Source: Emydura subglobosa
Lineage: Eukaryota; Chordata; Testudines; Chelidae
Direction: 5' to 3'
Assembly (NCBI GenBank): GCA_007922225.1
Contig: ML680098.1
Span: 3,596,001 to 3,660,000, forward strand
Length of the DNA: 64,000 bases
Shown: one piece after another, positions 12,782 to 27,749 of the stretch
How the letters are laid out: each line of letters starts with the position of its first letter
Numbering within the stretch: position 1 is the stretch's first letter
Made by a program: the position numbers and the translations under genes
Notes under the pieces: model-generated
Database searches by the model: none
The model's input: only the letters and a program-made list of their open reading frames with translations
Told to the model about the DNA's origin: nothing

Positions 12782-13617
12782 GTAAGTATATTTGAAAATA
12801 CTTCATCGGTGTGTATTTTTTTTCATGGATCAGCTCCTCTGAGCTACTTTATTACCTGAAATTACCTTGCTCAGGGTAATCCTTTGACACTGTTACACAG
12901 TACAATAAAGAAAGGCATCTCAGTTGCCTGGCTTTCCAGCCTTCTACCCAAAACTAATTCTGAACAGTAAGTAATATTCACATCATTAACCTCCATGTTT
13001 AGGTTCAGGATTGTTACATAAATCTGGGATTTACTTGGATTTTAATAGAACTCTTTCAATAATCGCATCCTACCATTAGGTGGCAATGTTTCCTAAATAA
13101 TTACCAAGAGAGTGTGTCAGAAAAGGCTGGTACAACATAAATGGTAATGACATCCTTTCTCAGACAGTGGCCATACAGGGAAACTCATGGCTTCACCAAA
13201 AAAGCAGTTCTGTATTTTCAGAAAAACTAATCTGATTACTAACATTTTAGAGTAGGATTCTTAGAGATTAGTTCTCTGACTTAGTCTTAAATTATTTTAA
13301 AAAAATCATAGACTTTCACTCCCTGCCAAAATATTACCTACCTTTGATGGTTTAAGCTCTTATTCAGTATTGATTATCTGTATATTTTAAACACCTTTAT
13401 AATTTAAAAGATCTCAATGATAAAATAATTACATTACTCTGTATTATAAAAATTAAAAATCAATAGCAGTTTTTAAATGAATTGTTTACTATCAATTATA
13501 TTTTGTAAATATAATTTAATATGATTTCAGATGTACATTGTATCGTATATTCTTGTGCTTAACTCAGGGTCAGTAAGATATCATGTTGTTAATAACAACA
13601 ATCAATGCAACAACAGA

Positions 13618-13735
13618 TTCAGGGCCAGATTCTGATTTCACTTTCCTCAGTGTAAATCTGGAGTAACTTCATTGACTTCAGCTGAATTATTCTGAATTTA
13701 TACTAGTGTACATGTGGTTAAAATCAGACAGTTGA
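13618..13735. repeat. Palindromic interspersed repeat
   Basis: The left arm, GGGCCAGATTCTGATTTCAC...GTGTAAATCTGGAGTAACTTCATTGACTTCA, is mirrored by GCTGAATTATTCTGAATTTATACTAGTGTACATGTGGTTAAAATCAGACAG. Same type as the other ATTGACTTCA repeats. Confidence 0.55.
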
Positions 13736-13875
13736 TCTTTTAATTATGAAATGTTTGTCCTTGTGTCTGTTTTCTGCTGTATGCAAGTACTTATATTGTA
13801 ACTACATTTCAAAATATGAATGCCCTAAACGTCCTTATTTCCACTGAAGACTATGTTCTGACAGCTATATCATAT

Positions 13876-14354
13876 AGGAAAATGATAAAAGACAAAAAAA
13901 AATCCTATCACCTGTGGGTGAACATCTTTCACAAGAGGTCAGATATAGAGTGATCTTTCAGTCCTCATCCTCAATGGAAACCTGCACAACACTTTCAAAA
14001 GACGAGCCTGGGAGCTTATATTCATTACTTTGCTAGACATAAAAAATCATGGACTGAACAGAAACACTGGATTTATGGTTCATTACAAGGTTCTGTAACC
14101 CACTAACCCCCTCTTTTTGTCCTTTGACTGCAGAGGTGTTAACGGGCTACTCTGCCTTGAATGGTCCCTTTGGATATGTGCTAACTACTTATGCTAAACA
14201 ATCTGTTTCACCTTCCATTTAGCTGTGAGGCTCGGAGTTCCTTTCCCAGACTTGAAGAAGAGCTCCAAGTGGCTCCAAAGCTTGGCTCTCCCTCACCAGT
14301 GGAAGTTGGTTCAATCAAAGATATTATCTCACCTGCCTTGTCTCTCTTATATCA
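13876..14354 (+). mobile_element. Penelope-like element 3' fragment (likely Neptune-type)
   Basis: A 5'-truncated copy of a family also seen twice at 51583-52973. In one frame from about 13956 it reads SVLILNGNLHNTFKRRAWEL, then IFITLLDIKNHGLNRNTGF, like the C-terminal part of a protein that in my recollection carries a GIY-YIG endonuclease of Penelope-like elements. A 3' UTR follows, with the diagnostic AAGAAGAGCTC...AAAGCTTG...CACCAG...GTTGGTTCAAT stretch. Frameshifts and a stop upstream show it is dead. Family assignment is from memory and moderate. Confidence 0.6.
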
Positions 14355-14994
14355 CAAATACTCCTTTGTGACTTCTGTGATTACAAGCGTCATCATAGTC
14401 TTTGTCTAGTGCCTCAAAAGACTAGACTAATTCAAAATAGCAGATCTAGTGTTCAGTCAGCTACGTTTGACATCTTCCAAGAGATAACATATTTGTCCAT
14501 TTGCCTGTTTTATGTCCCATGCTGAATTATCATAGTATACTTTACTCATGACTTTGACAGCTCCATGAAAAATAGTGGTTCCAATCAGATATTAGCCAGC
14601 ACACTAATTATTATCTCTGACCTAGCTATATAATGTATATAAAATGGAGTAAATTAGTGCCATTTCTATTAAAAATATATATATTTACACTGAAAATATG
14701 TTGTCAACATCTTTAATTTGTATAACTTACTGTTGTTCAGGAGAGTGAATCACTGCATTACTTTGAGTGATGGCTGTGTATAAGTTGAAGGAGCACAAAA
14801 AACAATTTACTTTCATAAAATATTGTAAATAAGTACTGAGAACTGTCCATGCAGGCAGAGCTCTCAGAGGCTGAATAATTGGTTGAACATTCCCAGCTCT
14901 CTAATTTGGAATAAAAGATTCTGCTTCATGTTGGTATAGCAATAATAATATAATATTAAGAAGAAATAATAATAAATGTGAAACAATAGCACTA

Positions 14995-15135
14995 TCTTTC
15001 AGATGAGACATGAAACTGAAGTAATGATGTCAGGCCATTAAAGATCCTTTGGCACTGTTCAGAAGAGTAAAGTGGTTAATTCAGGTGTCCCCACCAAATT
15101 CTAGTTTGAATAATGTCAGTTAACCTTCAGAATGT
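14995..15135 (+). repeat. Ancient interspersed repeat, copy 2
   Basis: TCTTTCAGATGAGACATGAAAC...CATTAAAGATCCTTTGGCAC...AGAGTAAAGTGGTTAATTCAGGTGTCC...AAATTCTAG shares its ordered words with 7640-7865. A CORE-SINE-like end (CCTACCTCACAGGGAAGATGTGAGGCTTAGTT...) follows at about 15360-15440. Confidence 0.5.
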
Positions 15136-16419
15136 TACCCTGGTAGCTGAAAACGATGGCTGTTGCATTCTTTGCACACACGGTGGGAGTCTTGGGTGGC
15201 AAGGAATGCAGCGTTAGCCCAGAATTAGATATAGTAATCTTCACTTCCAGGCATCAGTTCCTGCTTGTGCCTGTTGCTGTGTGCTATTACCTATCTGCCA
15301 ATTTCCACCCCAGAAGTGACTTTATTTCAGCAATGGGTGAATTAATCTCTGTGTATTCAGTACCTACCTCACAGGGAAGATGTGAGGCTTAGTTTTGTTA
15401 ATATTCGTAAGTCACGTTGAGAATCTTGGACAAAACACATAATTGTGCCATGCATTGTTGTTAATTATTTATTACTAGTTCATGTATTATTAGCTTTGGA
15501 TTGTTCTATTTTTCTAGATTTGAGGAAAAGCAGGTTTTTAAAAGTTTAATTATAATTTGTTGAATTTCTGTTTCAGTGTTGTTCACACTTTCTTTGCATG
15601 CTTTTTAGTGCATGTGGTTTAATTCTACTCAAACTTACAATTTGATAATGTGGACCACGTCTTATGGAAAGATTACCATACGGACATTTTCCTTCCCATT
15701 CATAATCACATAACATCCCTATGGTAACTGCAATAGTTGGCTACATGGGATTCATGAAAATAGGGGCTTATAAGAACTGTAGCTTATAAGATCTCAATTA
15801 ATTCATTGGTCAGGTCATAAAAGAACTCTTGATATGTATAGCCTTTTTCTCTGCTTGGTATAGTGAGATCTGCTCAACTATTTAGTCATCTATAATTATC
15901 TTTCCCTCTGACAGTTGGACATAAACCCTGCTACTGCTGATAGCTAGTAAAGACTTGAGCATTGGTGGTTAAATGCTTGTGCTTATGGAACCAAAAGTTA
16001 CAAGTTTTTGGAGCCAGAGATCTGTTTCTCATGATGCATACATGTGATTACTAATGACCATTACCACGTTCATGACATTATTGGTCATGTGCTATTTTAG
16101 AAGGAAATTGAGAAGTGCCATTGGACTGGGAGTAAAGTTCATATTGAAGGGAGGTAAACCAAAGAAAGGTGAGACTATCTGGATTCCATTATAAACTGAA
16201 TGCTCTAGTAATGTTTTCTGACAGTGGTTGCCACAAGCAGTGTAAGCAAGAGGACTCTGTATGGTAGCAATGGAATTGTACAGTTCTAATTAAGGAGGAA
16301 TTTGGCCCTTTATTAGTAAAAAGTTTCCAGCATTGTATGCATGCCAAAACTAAATACTTACAACCACTCTTAATCTGTTACTTCCCTATTAAATCATTGT
16401 TTGTCTTTTTATGTCGTAG

Positions 16420-18425
<2,006 letters not shown>

Positions 18426-18517
18426 GCAATGTTTGCTCGCTACGTGCCAGAAATTGCTGCTCTCATCCTTAATCGGAAGAAATACGGCGGGACTTTTAAC
18501 TCAACCCGAGGCAGAAA
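18426..18517 (+). CDS. KCNMA1: KCNMA1 alternative exon encoding S6 end and linker (mutually exclusive with 18242-18333)
   Basis: 92 bp with the same phases as its neighbour. It starts TGTAG|GCA and ends AA|GTAAGTC. It reads [19 protein letters not shown] then [12 protein letters not shown]. Relative to the canonical exon it has S317R, I323A, E324A, G327L and a rewritten distal linker (335-340), while YVPE, NRKKYGG and GRK are kept. Loss of E324 removes one of the two acidic rings at the inner mouth. I recall a published alternative exon 9 of slo1 in mammalian brain with altered gating; this exon appears to be its counterpart. The open frame, intact splice sites and conserved motifs argue that it is functional, not a decaying duplicate. 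Confidence 0.93.
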
Positions 18518-21249
18518 GTAAGTCAAAAAAGACCAGGTGTGGTTGTGACACATTAAAGAACCCCTGAGTGTGGTGACATCTGACTCATGGACACGCCCTA
18601 AGACGCTCATGCTCTGTGACATCAAATGTTACCACCAGAGAGTTGTCACACTGTTATTAGACACCTGAGCTATGCTAAGGTACAAGTCACAATAATTTTC
18701 AAGATAATCTCTGGAGTCCACTAGAAATAAATTGATACATTCTGGAAGGAACCCTGCTATTTTATCTGCAGTTAACTTGTGGAATAAGGTAGTCACAACC
18801 AGTCAGACATCACTTGATTGTCTCTTGAACAATTATACTGGTCATCATTTTGAAATTACTCTGTCCATGAGAAAATTGGTTATGCCAGAACAAGACTTGG
18901 GCACTTTAAATTGCCTGGGTTATTTCATTATGATGGCCACTCTGGAAGATGGTATTGCTATTTTTCATTGACCAAATCCTAAGGGATGATCACTACATGC
19001 AGGTCCCATTGACTTTATTTGGCATTTGCAGGTGTTCAAGACTCTCAGGATTTAGGACCAGTCTTTTTAAGACCATTACACATCCCCCCTATCTCTCCCC
19101 CCCAAAAAACAAACAAACAAACAAACAAAACCAAAACTATGCCAACCCTAAATAAAAAAACATTGAACTCAATATCAGTGTAGTGCTATAACCACATAAG
19201 AATAATTCCTTTTGGCTGGTAGCAACAGTTATGTTTAAACAGGCCACATAAACCTTCAAAAATTAACTGCTTTATAGTTCCATTGAATGCCTGTTTTTCA
19301 CCTTGACCATGTTCAACCAAGTCTATCTGAAAGCCATGTTAGATCTGCTGGGAACTAGCCTCAATTAACGTTTACGTACTCAGAGAATAATATTATCTTT
19401 TCTGTACCACCGTACTAATTCTCCCATCTTCTGTTGAGTTCAGCTCATCCTTCTGCCATTAGAGTGCAGAGATGGAGAAAACTGACTCATTGCCCTCAAG
19501 ACCTTTCACATATACCTTCCCACATCACATAACAGAGGGCACTCCGAATAACCCTTTTTAGTGGAATCTAATTGTTTGTCCCTCCCTTCATCTTTGAGAA
19601 TTAAGCATTTCAATTTAGTCCCTTTGAAACAATCACTTTACACATCATTTTCATGTGACAGAAATATGGTAATATCAAGTTGTTTCTCTTCCTAGCTAAG
19701 TTGAAGGACTTCAAAGATCTGTAACCATTTACCAGCTAATTCTTGAGCACTAATTTACATCATGTGATGCAGAAGTAAAAGCCTTGCCTTCACTAATTTC
19801 TTCTATCACTGAGCATTACAATATGTCCCAGTAAAGCAGATGACTCTTTAATCATTTTTTCTTTCCTTTAAAAAAAAAAATACTGTCAAATGCCTAAACT
19901 ACACAACTGCTATCAGTACCAGAGTACGCTAGCACAGTTCACCCAGAAGATTAACAGAAGCATCTTCATTCTACTTTGCCTTCTCTGTCCATCAGAGAGA
20001 GAAGTATCACTAGTTTCCCCAAAATGTTTACTCTTTATATCTGTCTGTTCAGTTTCCCGCATATAGTCCCAGATATCAGAAGTCTAGAAGCTTTTCAAAC
20101 ATAAAACCACAGCATTTGTTGGTGTAACTCTTATTGGAGTTTCACCAGCAGAGAATTTGACCTAAAAATACAGATATAAAAATACAGTTTCAATCCCCCT
20201 AGTACAGCCTTTTTTTGTCACTGGTACCCAGCATTGCTCTGTTGTCTCTAAACTTGGACCTGATCTTCAGTCCAACCCAAACACCCTGAAGGCCTCAACT
20301 CCTAGATCGCAGGCTTCCCGCCAGCTTTGGGGCTTGCTTCATCTCATGGCTTTTTCTATTTGCTTTGTTTATCTGTGCTCAGTTTGTTTTTAGCTCTTTC
20401 TCTGTTGGTCTCTACTGCCCATATAGCTTGTCAACTGAACTCAACTCTGTCATCAGCACACAGACTGTTCAGTTTACTTTACACATTGTTTCCTGGTTCA
20501 AAAGCTAATTACTAAGTACTTTAAAGAAGTCTTTTGCTCACGTGGATCTATCATCAGAGAGTATAAGCTTGGGAACTGCTCAGTAAAAAGCCATTAGCAC
20601 CCCTTGTTTGATGTTGCTTTTGCAGTCAGTAGAACAAGATTGATGAAATGTTATGTTTGGCCAAAATTTGAGTTTTCATTTGGAATTCAGTGTTGAGAGA
20701 ATGGGCTGTCAGAACCAATACGTTTTCCTTCACTTGGGATACAGGCATGTGGAAGTAATTAGCAATGTAAGGTCTTTAGTTGAGCAACCAAGCATAGATT
20801 CTGGCAGCAAAAATAATGAGAAACTACAGTTGTTCTATTTCTAATGTCAAAAAGTTTCCAGATAAAATTAAGTGTCTACAAAATGAAAGCAGCTAAACTT
20901 TGTTGAAAGATGTTGTTCAGACTCTTAAAATAGCATGTGTGTTTGATTTTCTCTCAGAGAAAGAGACACTTAAAATTTGTTTTGTGTGTGCGCGCGCATA
21001 CACTCACAAACCACAAATATTGTATACATAAAATGTCTATTCAAATTATAGTTTTATATGGAGTAGGAAGTTAAACAAAAATGTATTTCTTGGTTCTTGT
21101 GTCAAAAACAATAGAAAATAGCATTATCCAATTTCAAGACCAAGGGTATATTTTGGGAAAATTTGCTGTAAAGTTATACCTATTGAAGTAGCTGGAACCT
21201 ATGCAGAAAAAGCATTCCCAATTGCTTCACTCACTCAAGAAAAACCAAT

Positions 21250-21485
21250 AATGTTGACCTTATGTTTACACAGTGCCTTTCAACCAGAAAGATCCAAAAA
21301 CATTTTACAAACTGTTATAATCATTTTGCTCATTACAGAAACACATTCACCTTGGGTGTGAGATGCACACACATTTTGGGAATAGAAGGAGTTTGGAGAC
21401 AGAATATAATTGCTGCTCTTGAAATGTATCACAGCACAATTTTCTGTTGCAAAACATCCTAAGAGATTTTTAATTACATCAGATG
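21250..21485 (-). repeat. Ancient interspersed repeat fragment
   Basis: ACAGTGCCTTTCAACCAGAAAGATCC...CATTTTACAAACTGT resembles the reverse of an old LINE/SINE end (GCACTTT...GATCC...GAAAGGCGCT). It may be the opposite-strand 3' part of the family at 7640 and 14995. By eye only. Confidence 0.35.
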
Positions 21486-22474
21486 GGTTTTGCAACCAGT
21501 CGCAATAATGACTCTTCCAGGAGTACAGTTGACAGAACACCATACAAGAGAATTTGTTTAATACTGACTTTGAACGAAGTGTCATTTACTGAATAACCAA
21601 CACTATTTAGTATTTCATATATCACAAAATAGCACACTGAGGTTTCCCATACAAATACTGACCTGGTCCAAACTTTGCTTACCTGATGATATCTGATACA
21701 GTTACAACTCAGTGTACTATGGCTGCAGCACACAAAATAGTTAAAAAAATCCTCAATCCATAATTATTTTTGAGTTTACAACTCTTCTCTATGGACAATA
21801 AGAGCCATATATCACAACTGGCATGAAATGACCATAGATCATTTAATGAGAATGCTGTAATCATGTTTTTACCCTTGTGGTATGATACACCAGAATCAGT
21901 AGTCTGTGGGCTAGGAATAAATGGGTTTCTAAGATTACAGTTATTCCCAGGGTAAATACTGTAAATAAATGCCTTGACATAGTCATTAGTAAGTAGAAAA
22001 GACTGTGTAGGAAGCAGTTATTAGACAGAATATGCTTATCGTAATGAAAGGATAATTTAAACTGAAAGTAGAAAATAAAGTTTATTCAGTGGGACAACCA
22101 TAAAGGGAAACATCTCTACTTTTCATGTTACTAATGGGATTAATGATAAAAAACATTATTTATTCACTATGTTTACTACTTTCAATGTGTGTATATAAGG
22201 ACCATGTTTGTTCTGTCCCATAAGCTAATGGAACCACTTATTCTGCCTCCTTTCCATTCATCTCTAGTGACCAGGTTTTGTATGCTGTTTTTGTCCTTTT
22301 TTGCAAATATTTTAAAAAATGCCATTTAAGGTGGCTATATGTAAAGAAGGTACTATATGTGACATTGTCTGTGACTTGTGGCATTCCCACTGATATATGT
22401 AGGAGTTTAGTTCACAAATTGAGATCTCTGGTTCTAGTTTCTGTACTGCACCACCAGTCTGTAAAGTAAAAAAA

Positions 22475-22710
22475 ATGATCTAATGGTTAGAACAGGGTAC
22501 TAGCAATCTAGACATCTTGGTCCTGTTTTTGGCTCTGCCACTGGTTCCCTGTTTGATTTAGGGTAGTAACATAATTTCTCTGTGACTCAGCTGACCTATT
22601 ATTATAATTAATAGACTAACATCTACCTCACACAGGTGTTGTGAGGCTTAATGATCATGTTTATGCTTTCTGCAGATGAAAGGTGCTATCTAAGTGTGAA
22701 GCAGAGATAA
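22475..22710 (+). mobile_element. CORE-SINE/MIR-like SINE
   Basis: GGTTAGAACAGGGTACTAGC...GGTCCTGTTTTTGGCTCTGCCACTGG (tRNA-type head with degraded B box and CORE-like segment) is followed by CTACCTCACACAGGTGTTGTGAGGCTTAAT and GATGAAAGGTGCTATCTAAGTG. This is the classic order of an amniote MIR-type SINE on the + strand. Confidence 0.65.
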
Positions 22711-24164
22711 GTTTAAAGTGAGGGTTAAATATTATAATCTGCTTTATACCTCAGTTTGTGTCATCACACTGATAATGCTATATGCAATATTATATATGGT
22801 TTATCTCACTAAAACATTCTGAAACCTTGCAAAGCATTAACTAATGACTAGACAAAGCAAATACTGTACAAGAGTTGTGTTTTATGTATTTAAGCAATTT
22901 CATAGGTGGATTTCTAAATATAAAGTATATTTAGCAGACAAATGTGTTATTGTACTGCTGAATAATATATTATGTTAGAAATGGCAATGGCAACATATGA
23001 TCCATTATAATATCTGGACTTCAGGTACTTAGTGATATATTGCATGCTACAAAGGTTGAAGGTGTGGAAGTAATTGTTAACTAAATTAGTAGAATGCTAG
23101 GATCATGAAGAACAGGCATAGTAGTTCCAATAGTAGAACTGGACAAAAACAGATGGAGGGAAAAAGTTCAATATGACATGAAATGAAGAGGGAGGAAAAA
23201 GCTATGTGATCTGGGAAGTGTAATATAATAGAGGACCTGTAGATCAGAAACAAAACAAGAAAGATTATAAACAGAAGAAAGCAGGCAGTCATTTTTTACT
23301 AGGGATATATCAGTAGTTACCAGGTGATAATCTATATCTTGAATATTTGATGTCATTATTTCCCCTTAGTGATCTGCCCTCTTCAGAGGAGTTCTGAGAC
23401 TATCAACTAGCCCCTCTGCCCAATGTATAGTCCTTCTCATCTTAAACTTTCAGCTCAAAAGAAACTACCAGGAGCCTATCAGCAAGCATTCCTGGATTAG
23501 CCTCCAGGATTTTAGAGCACAACACAGCTAACCATATATGGATAAACAGGACCGCACTGAGTCCAGTGTCTGCTGGCTGATAGGGAAACAGACCAGGGAC
23601 TCCAGACTTCTAAATCAGTCCATTTGTGCCAGCCTCTGAAAGGCTGGGAGGGTCTCTTTGACTACTTTTTGTTTGGATGCTCTTCTGAACTTCTCCAACT
23701 AACCTCTTTACTATGAAATTCAGGCTGGTGTTCTCATGAGGTCAGTTTTTCTCATTGGATTGTCAGTGCTGCTCGGTTTTGTCTACACAAAATTCTGCAA
23801 ATGTATTCTTCCTTGTGGTATTTTGGAACTTCCATTTCTAATCCCAGCCAAATTATGAATAATAGAGAAATCTGAAACTTCAAAATAAAAAAATAAATAA
23901 AAAACAAGCTAAATTAATGTTTCTGAAATTCTTGAAGTGTCAAGTTCAGTTTGAGAGTTGGATGAAACTCCAGATCAGTTTTAAATTGATCTGAACTGAT
24001 TTGCTCCTTCCTAAATTAACGTTATTTCACATTTATGATGTTCTCATTCATCTTGGAATCAGGATGGCCTTTACTTAATTGTTTTCTGTATGTACGCACA
24101 TGCTTTGCAGCTCACATGATCAAAATTGACTCAAACACTGAGGAATAGTTTTCCAAATTGTACT

Positions 24165-24280
24165 GGACAAAACACTAGAAAAAGTTTTGTAAGGAATAAT
24201 CCTGCAGTGGCAGGGGGAGACGGATGGATTAGATGACTCAATAGATCTTTCTTCATCTCTGATTTCTATTTTATTTTTAG
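24165..24280 (+). mobile_element. CR1 LINE 3' end fragment
   Basis: AGGAATAATCCTGCAGTGGCAGGGGGAGACGGATGGATTAGATGACTCAATAGATCTTTCTTCATCTCTGATTTCTAT matches the typical 3' terminal stretch of CR1 LINEs in sauropsids. Strongly 5'-truncated, no coding remnant. Confidence 0.6.
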
Positions 24281-24845
24281 TCTATAGTTCTTAGGGACAA
24301 ATTTTGCTTCCCTTACTCATGCAAACTTCTGTCGATACTATGGTTGTTTATGAAAAAAGTTAGGTAAATGTGGCTCTGTATAAATACATGTTATATATAA
24401 ACCACTTGATAGTAAAGATTAATGCAAGATACTATTTCAAATTTTCAAATCAAAAACATTTTAATCATCCTGAGATACTGCTCTAGTTAAGACTTGTGCT
24501 TAAGACTTGTATTTTAATCAAACCGCAGTGCTGTGCAAGCTATTAAAATCTCTTGTTTCTCCTCTCTCATGATCAGCTCTGCTTCCCAGAGATTTCTTCA
24601 GATTTCTTACATTTATAAGCCATATATTAGCAAATCATCAACATATCATCAGGAAGGATCATCTGTTAGAGATTCCTTCCAGAAGGAAACATGGAACTCA
24701 ATAACTGAACTTCACAGAGATTGAAAAAAAAGAACTGTGGACAGATAGATACAGTAGACAGAGAGACAAACAGATAATTTAAGTTGACAGGCCATCTTGG
24801 ACTCATTAGACATACTGGTTTGATTAGGAATTAGAATGACTGTGG

Positions 24846-24873
24846 TTTTTTTTTTTGGTTTTTTTTTTTTTTT
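24846..24873. repeat. T-rich homopolymer tract
   Basis: Two long T runs split by GG, followed by GACTTAG. Low complexity. Confidence 0.9.
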
Positions 24874-27139
24874 GACTTAGCTGAATTGCTTGGCAAACAT
24901 ACCCTTGATTTCTTTTAGCTTCAATAATGAGCAGCATAGCTCCAAAGATAGTAACATTAGATTATTATATTAAATAATTTGATGCAATATGGATGATTAT
25001 TTTCCACAGGGATATGGAGCTAGGGTTGTGTTTCATTTTCTGCTAAGCATTCTTCTAAGCCTCCGATTTCAAATGAAGAGCCACTTAGAGATACAGAAAA
25101 TTCGATGAGCGTTAAATAGATCTTCTTGTTGTGTCCGCATACTGCTTCCTGTCTCTGCCTCAGTCACAGGTATTGGGGCCAGTGAGGTAACACCACTTGT
25201 TAAATAGATTAACAGATAGAACAAGTAGGACAGAAGACAGAATCTTTCCTCAGGTTTTCTCCTGTCTCCATTCTTTTCTGCATGCTCCTTTAAAATGTAT
25301 TCATTGTTATGAAAGGAAAAATGGAAATGTAGGCAGTGATATGTAACAATATTTATAAGCTTCCCTATAATCTTGTAGTCTGGGTCTCGTAACTCATGCC
25401 CACCTCTTAGAACAATAACTTTTACATTTCTAGGTGAAAATCTAAAAATGCCAACTTTCCCCTTCCCATCCCAACATTTAAAACAAAAACAAAAACAAAG
25501 TCTTAACTGTGTTGTTTTAGTACAAAAGTGGCAGCCGTTACTATCCAAATTCTGGCCTAAGAAAATGAGTCTGGCTTGTGAGGTATTCAAATTGCAGTGA
25601 CTTCCCATGTTCCAAAGAATATACAGGCTGTGATTTACTAATCAAACATTCCACAAAGAGCAACGTGAGATGGCAGAAGTGCTGAAAAAATTCACTGAGC
25701 TTTGGTAAATTATGATCTTTTATTTCCACACAGCTCTGTTGTGGAAAATTAATCATGAAATTTTGGGGGTGATTCCACTTGTGAGAAATGCATTGTTTTC
25801 AATCATACATAAAATGCTTGAAATGTTAAAACCTTTGACATCTTAATGCCATGCAAACTGCACAAAAGTTGTCTTTTGACACATGGAGTATTTTAAAGAA
25901 ATGCTTAAAACAATTAAGAAAGTGAAAGAGCACCTTAAATGGTGGAAGTGGGCTGGAAGCATTTTATGTTCTGTACTGAACAATATACATACTTAGTAAA
26001 CAAGAGCAAATAATTTCAGTTAATTGCAAAAGTAATATCAGGGTATCTTCTGCACATCATATCTGTTACACACAGTAGCTCAAGAAATATTAGGATTTGA
26101 AAGGATTAGAGCAGTAGATGAAAATCTGGTGGATTCTGAAGTGCTGATGCTAGTGTTGTGGTTTACTCCTAAATTTTCCTGTAAACCTTCTAGCATGCTC
26201 TCCTTTTGCATGTCACAGCATTCAACAGTTTTTACCACTTTTGCTAAGCCTTGAATTTCTTCATTATGATGATGCATGTGTGTTGTGTCTAAATGTTTCA
26301 GTATATGATGTGAAAGCAAGAATATTCTAGTTATGGACAATATTAGTGTGGTAGCATGTAAATAAGAAAGCAAATATTCATCCTCTGCTTTGAAGTAAGT
26401 TAGAATCTGCTTAACTAACTCAGACCCTGGTGGAAACAGAAGCATGCCAGTCATACACATTCCTCATTATCAGAGTTTCATATATACATAATGCTGGGTC
26501 TATTAACTTATGCTTCATGACTTGCTTTAAATATAAGCCAAGTACAAATCCTCAAGTCATTAAAAAAACTATTTTATGGTAAAATTAACACTCAGTAGCC
26601 AAAACTGAGCAAGGAAGTTGTCTGAAGTGAATAAGAGGACTCGCAGTGGATCATTCATGCTAGCAGACTATTGTGAATAAGCTTGCAAAGAGCAATAGAT
26701 ACTTTGTTTAAACAGATTAAGTATGCCATTTATCCAAGGTTGCAGTCACTGAAATGCGTTCCTCTGCATCTGTTCCCGGGCAATAATCCCAGTTAGGTGG
26801 ACATAGTAACGATGATTTTGCTGTATTATAGAAACATTCCAGGTGGTTCCAGAGCGCATTGTCTCATTTATAGAAAGCTCTCTGAGGGAAAAAAAATGCA
26901 TTCTACTTCTTCCAATCTTTATTCAAATTACTCTGGGGAAGAAAGAGGATTTCCTGTTTACACATAGGACAAATTTGGTGTATTCCAGTAAAATAGCTCA
27001 ATCAGATAGTTTACTGTACTGTTGGTAGGGTACAGCTGATCCAGTGTAGAGGGACTCTCACAGCTAGAAATTAAGCCTAATTAACCCCATATACTGACTA
27101 TTCAATTAAGTATACTATCTATTAAACCAAATTTCAGAT

Positions 27140-27625
27140 ATCTTTTAAGAGAGCTAGGAGCAGCTGGTTAGAAGTCAGCTGACCTGGGTTCTGTTCCCAG
27201 CTGTGCCAATGGCTCTCTCAGGCCTGGTCTACACTTTAAAATGAAATTGACCCAGCTACGTAATTCAGGGTGGTGAAAAATCTTGCAACTTGAGCACCAT
27301 AGGTAGGTCGACCTAACCTCCAGTATAGATGCAGCTAGATTTATGGAAGAATTCTGCCATTGATTTACCCATTGCCCCTTGGAGGGGTGGATTAACTACA
27401 TTGAAAGAACAACCCCTTTCTGTTGATGCAGAAAGCGTCTACACTATGGTGCGACAGCAGCACAGCTGTAGAGGCTGCAGTGTAAATGTACTCACAATAT
27501 AACTGGAAGCAGGTGACTGAACCTGTCTGTGCTTGTTTAAAATGGAGATAATGTTTAGTCACTTTTATAAAGTGTTTTGAGATCTAGAGATGAAAAGTGT
27601 GCAATACCATGTCTATTCTAGGAGG
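27140..27625 (+). mobile_element. CORE-SINE/MIR-like SINE split by an inserted element
   Basis: The head is at about 27160-27220 (CTGGTTAGAAGTCAGCTGACC...GGTTCTGTTCCCAGCTGTGCC). The tail is at 27491-27620 (GGTGACTGAACCTGTCTGTG...AAAATGGAGATAATG...AAAGTGTTTTGAGATC...GATGAAAAGTGTGCAATA). The 270 bp between interrupt the SINE at its middle, so the SINE is older than the insertion. Confidence 0.65.
27221..27490. mobile_element. MITE-like insertion in a SINE
   Basis: Begins GGCCTGGTCTACACT and ends GCAGTGTAAATGTA, an imperfect terminal inversion (TCTACACT versus AGTGTAAA). It contains internal inverted words (GGTAGGTCGACCTA; CGTCTACACTATGG). CTCA flanks both sides (27217-27220 and 27491-27494), compatible with a short target duplication. 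Type unknown; probably a non-autonomous DNA transposon. Confidence 0.5.
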
Positions 27626-27745
27626 ATTTGCCAGTATAGCAATACCAGCCAAACCTCTACTATGAACGCAGTTATAGCAATATAAAAGTGCTTATACCAG
27701 TGAAGATCCAATTATACCAGATCTTTTACTAGTACAGCTATGAGT
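27625..27745. repeat. Palindromic MITE fragment rich in TATACCAG
   Basis: GCCAGTATAGCAATACCAGC...GCAGTTATAGCAATATAAAAGTGCTTATACCAGTG...TTATACCAG...TAGTACAGCTATGA carries repeated 'TATAGCAATA' and 'TTATACCAG' words, typical of a palindromic MITE in reptiles. Confidence 0.45.
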
Positions 27746-27749
27746 CAAG

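Larger units (their letters stand above)
12782..16419 (+). other. KCNMA1: KCNMA1 intron between S5 and pore exons
   Basis: 3.64 kb. Contains a palindromic repeat (13618-13735), a 5'-truncated Penelope-like element (13876-14354), and an ancient repeat copy at 14995-15135 followed by a SINE-like tail (about 15360-15440). The rest (12782-13600, 15440-16400) shows no element I recognise. It ends ATGTCGTAG. Confidence 0.65.

Noticed and set aside
25069..25608. 179-codon open frame on the - strand
   Set aside because: No domain, biased CFCFCF stretch from a TTTTGT repeat, no splice or promoter context; best explained by chance in AT-rich DNA.
26080..26460. 126-codon open frame on the - strand
   Set aside because: No recognised family and no neighbouring exon; possibly an old element fragment but unsupported.
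27181..27215. Possible tRNA-like B box (GGTTCTGTTCCC)
   Set aside because: Belongs to a SINE head; no cloverleaf or intact A box, so not a tRNA gene.
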